From assembly GCA_913045415.1 (NCBI GenBank), contig CAJWPW010000030.1:1-8849 (forward strand): DNA of 8,849 nt, given 5' to 3'. The notes below the pieces were generated by a model. That model did not search any database. It saw only the letters and a program-made list of their open reading frames with translations, and was not told the DNA's origin. The position numbers and the translations under genes are program-made. The stretch's first letter is position 1; every line of letters begins with the position of its first letter. The DNA comes from an uncultured Fidelibacterota bacterium (GTDB taxonomy: Bacteria; Marinisomatota; Marinisomatia; Marinisomatales; UBA1611). Below, in pieces: positions 7,712-8,849 of this stretch.

Positions 7712-8849
7712 GAATTTTTCTTTTTATCTTTTTATCCATTTCTCTCCATTCCCAAGATTTTGGGACAGTTTCTGGTCAGGTGAAAGATGCCATTTCTGGA
7801 GATGGTTTGCCCGGTGTTAATGTGATGATAAAGGGAACCTATTATGGCGCCGCAACGGATCTTGATGGGAATTTTCATATCCCAAAAATCAAACCCGGGA
7901 GTTATGATGTAGAAGTATCCATGATTGGGTACAAAATAATCTTGAATACAGGCGTGAAAATCAATCTTGAAGAAACCACAGTTCTTACGTTTAATCTTGA
8001 AGAAACTGTTTTGAGTTTTGGTGAAGATGTGATTGTCATGGGTAAAAAACCCCTATTTGATGTGGATGAAACATCATCTATGGTAAGAGTGAGTAAAGAG
8101 GATATTGAAAATAAGGTCGTCTCAAGTGTTGAAGATATATTGTCTGAACAAATAGGTGTTACAACGCAGGATAATGAGATTCATATCCGCGGTGGACGGA
8201 TTGATGAATCCATGTTTGTGGTAGATGGTTTTTCTGTAAAGGATCCCTTGTCCGGGTATTCCGGGAATTTATTTGTGAATGCGGATGCGATCGAAGAATT
8301 GGAAATTATCACCGGTGGATATAGTGCGGAATATGGTCAGGCCATGTCCGGTGTGATCAATATTAAATTGAAGGAGGGGCGCGATTATTACGAAGGTGCA
8401 ATAAAATATGCCAGCGATCGTTTCCTTTCTGGTAATTCCAATTCGGATCGAATTGAATTTAATTTTGGAGGACCGGATCTTTTGTTTCAAACCATTCCAG
8501 GGGTTTTTGGGAAAGACCTCCCGGGTAGATTCTCTTTTTTCTTAAATGGCTACGGAAAAATGTATGATGGGAATTTGCCCATCGCTTCAAAACTGTATCC
8601 GCATCGATATTGGTCATCTAATTTTATTAGTGATGAAAAATCAGACAAATTAATGGATAGATTAGCATCCCGGGAAAACAATGACTGGCATCTACTCTAT
8701 AAAATGACCTGGGAATTAACACCTCAAAAGAAACTGTTCGTCTCCTATGATGCATCCATGAATATTAACCAAGGCTACTATATGCCCCGTGCCTTTGCAT
8801 CTACCTATTTCCCTTATCAGTACATGAATATCTTGGACAATTATAATAC
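7708..8849 (+). CDS. TonB-dependent outer-membrane receptor with carboxypeptidase-regulatory-like N-terminal domain (3' end outside window)
   Basis: The reading frame is open for 380 codons from ATG 7708 to the window edge, so the C-terminal half or more of the protein is missing here. Residues 1-15 form a signal peptide with probable cleavage S15/Q16. Residues about 19-98 are a CarboxypepD_reg-like beta-sandwich (GTVSGQVKDA, GLPGVNVMIKGT, TDLDGNF, PGSYDVEVSMIGY), the N-terminal extension typical of SusC-type receptors. EDVIVMG (106-112) sits where a TonB box is expected. Residues about 120-224 are the plug domain: VEDILSEQIGV, IHIRGG (158-163), FVVDGF (170-175), IEELEIITGG (195-204), YSAEYGQAMSGVINI (205-219). 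The following alternating segments (FFLNGYGKMYDG, HLLYKMTWEL, KKLFVSYDAS) fit the first strands of the outer-membrane beta-barrel. The product would take up a ligand across the outer membrane using TonB-ExbBD energy. The ligand cannot be told from this part. It overlaps the lipoprotein gene by 4 bases (ATGA). Confidence 0.93.
   Translation, partial: MRIFLFIFLSISLHSQDFGTVSGQVKDAISGDGLPGVNVMIKGTYYGAATDLDGNFHIPKIKPGSYDVEVSMIGYKIILNTGVKINLEETTVLTFNLEETVLSFGEDVIVMGKKPLFDVDETSSMVRVSKEDIENKVVSSVEDILSEQIGVTTQDNEIHIRGGRIDESMFVVDGFSVKDPLSGYSGNLFVNADAIEELEIITGGYSAEYGQAMSGVINIKLKEGRDYYEGAIKYASDRFLSGNSNSDRIEFNFGGPDLLFQTIPGVFGKDLPGRFSFFLNGYGKMYDGNLPIASKLYPHRYWSSNFISDEKSDKLMDRLASRENNDWHLLYKMTWELTPQKKLFVSYDASMNINQGYYMPRAFASTYFPYQYMNILDNYN

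Noticed and set aside
8269..8490. Minus-strand 73-codon open frame opposite the receptor gene
   Set aside because: It is antisense to the plug domain and first barrel strands of an obvious TonB-dependent receptor, with no features of its own.

Overview
The window is 8,849 bases of AT-leaning bacterial DNA. It holds four protein genes, all on the + strand and tightly packed: gaps of 43 and 49 bases, then a 4-base overlap. Every product has an export signal. Two are large secreted proteins ending in a Por/type IX secretion (T9SS)-like C-terminal sorting domain. The third looks like a surface lipoprotein. The fourth is the N-terminal part of a TonB-dependent outer-membrane receptor with a carboxypeptidase-regulatory-like N-terminal extension. 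This combination points to a Gram-negative member of the FCB group. The style of the sorting domains (YPNPF / NFPNPFNPET, ending in ...LL[VI]K) and the Planctomycete-type cytochrome domain suit Marinimicrobia (SAR406), Ignavibacteria or Calditrichota-like lineages. I favour Marinimicrobia, but the placement is inferred from protein style, not proven.

Layout. 3-2135: a 710-residue secreted protein with an N-terminal region I cannot name, a short calcium-loop pair, a fibronectin-III-like segment and a sorting domain. 2179-5997: a 1,272-residue modular surface protein with a PSCyt1-like mono-heme cytochrome c domain, a lamin-tail-like domain, two Ig-like domains, three pairs of OB-fold-like modules and a sorting domain. 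6008-6035: a strong perfect hairpin between the second and third genes. 6047-7711: a 554-residue putative lipoprotein with Ig/FN3-like segments and a C-terminal domain resembling the class I glutamine amidotransferase fold without an obvious catalytic cysteine. 7708-8849: the TonB-dependent receptor, which overlaps the lipoprotein by ATGA and runs off the right edge.

How they may work together (inference). The lipoprotein and receptor are probably translationally coupled and could form a receptor-lipoprotein uptake pair, similar in layout to SusC/SusD but with no SusD-like protein visible. The two upstream genes would supply surface-attached or released proteins to the same cell-surface function; one of them probably carries heme. 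The hairpin before the third gene could set different expression levels for the secreted-protein pair and the lipoprotein-receptor pair.

No tRNA, rRNA, CRISPR array, insertion sequence, attachment site or origin was seen. No stretch longer than 49 bases lacks a gene. No minus-strand gene is convincing.
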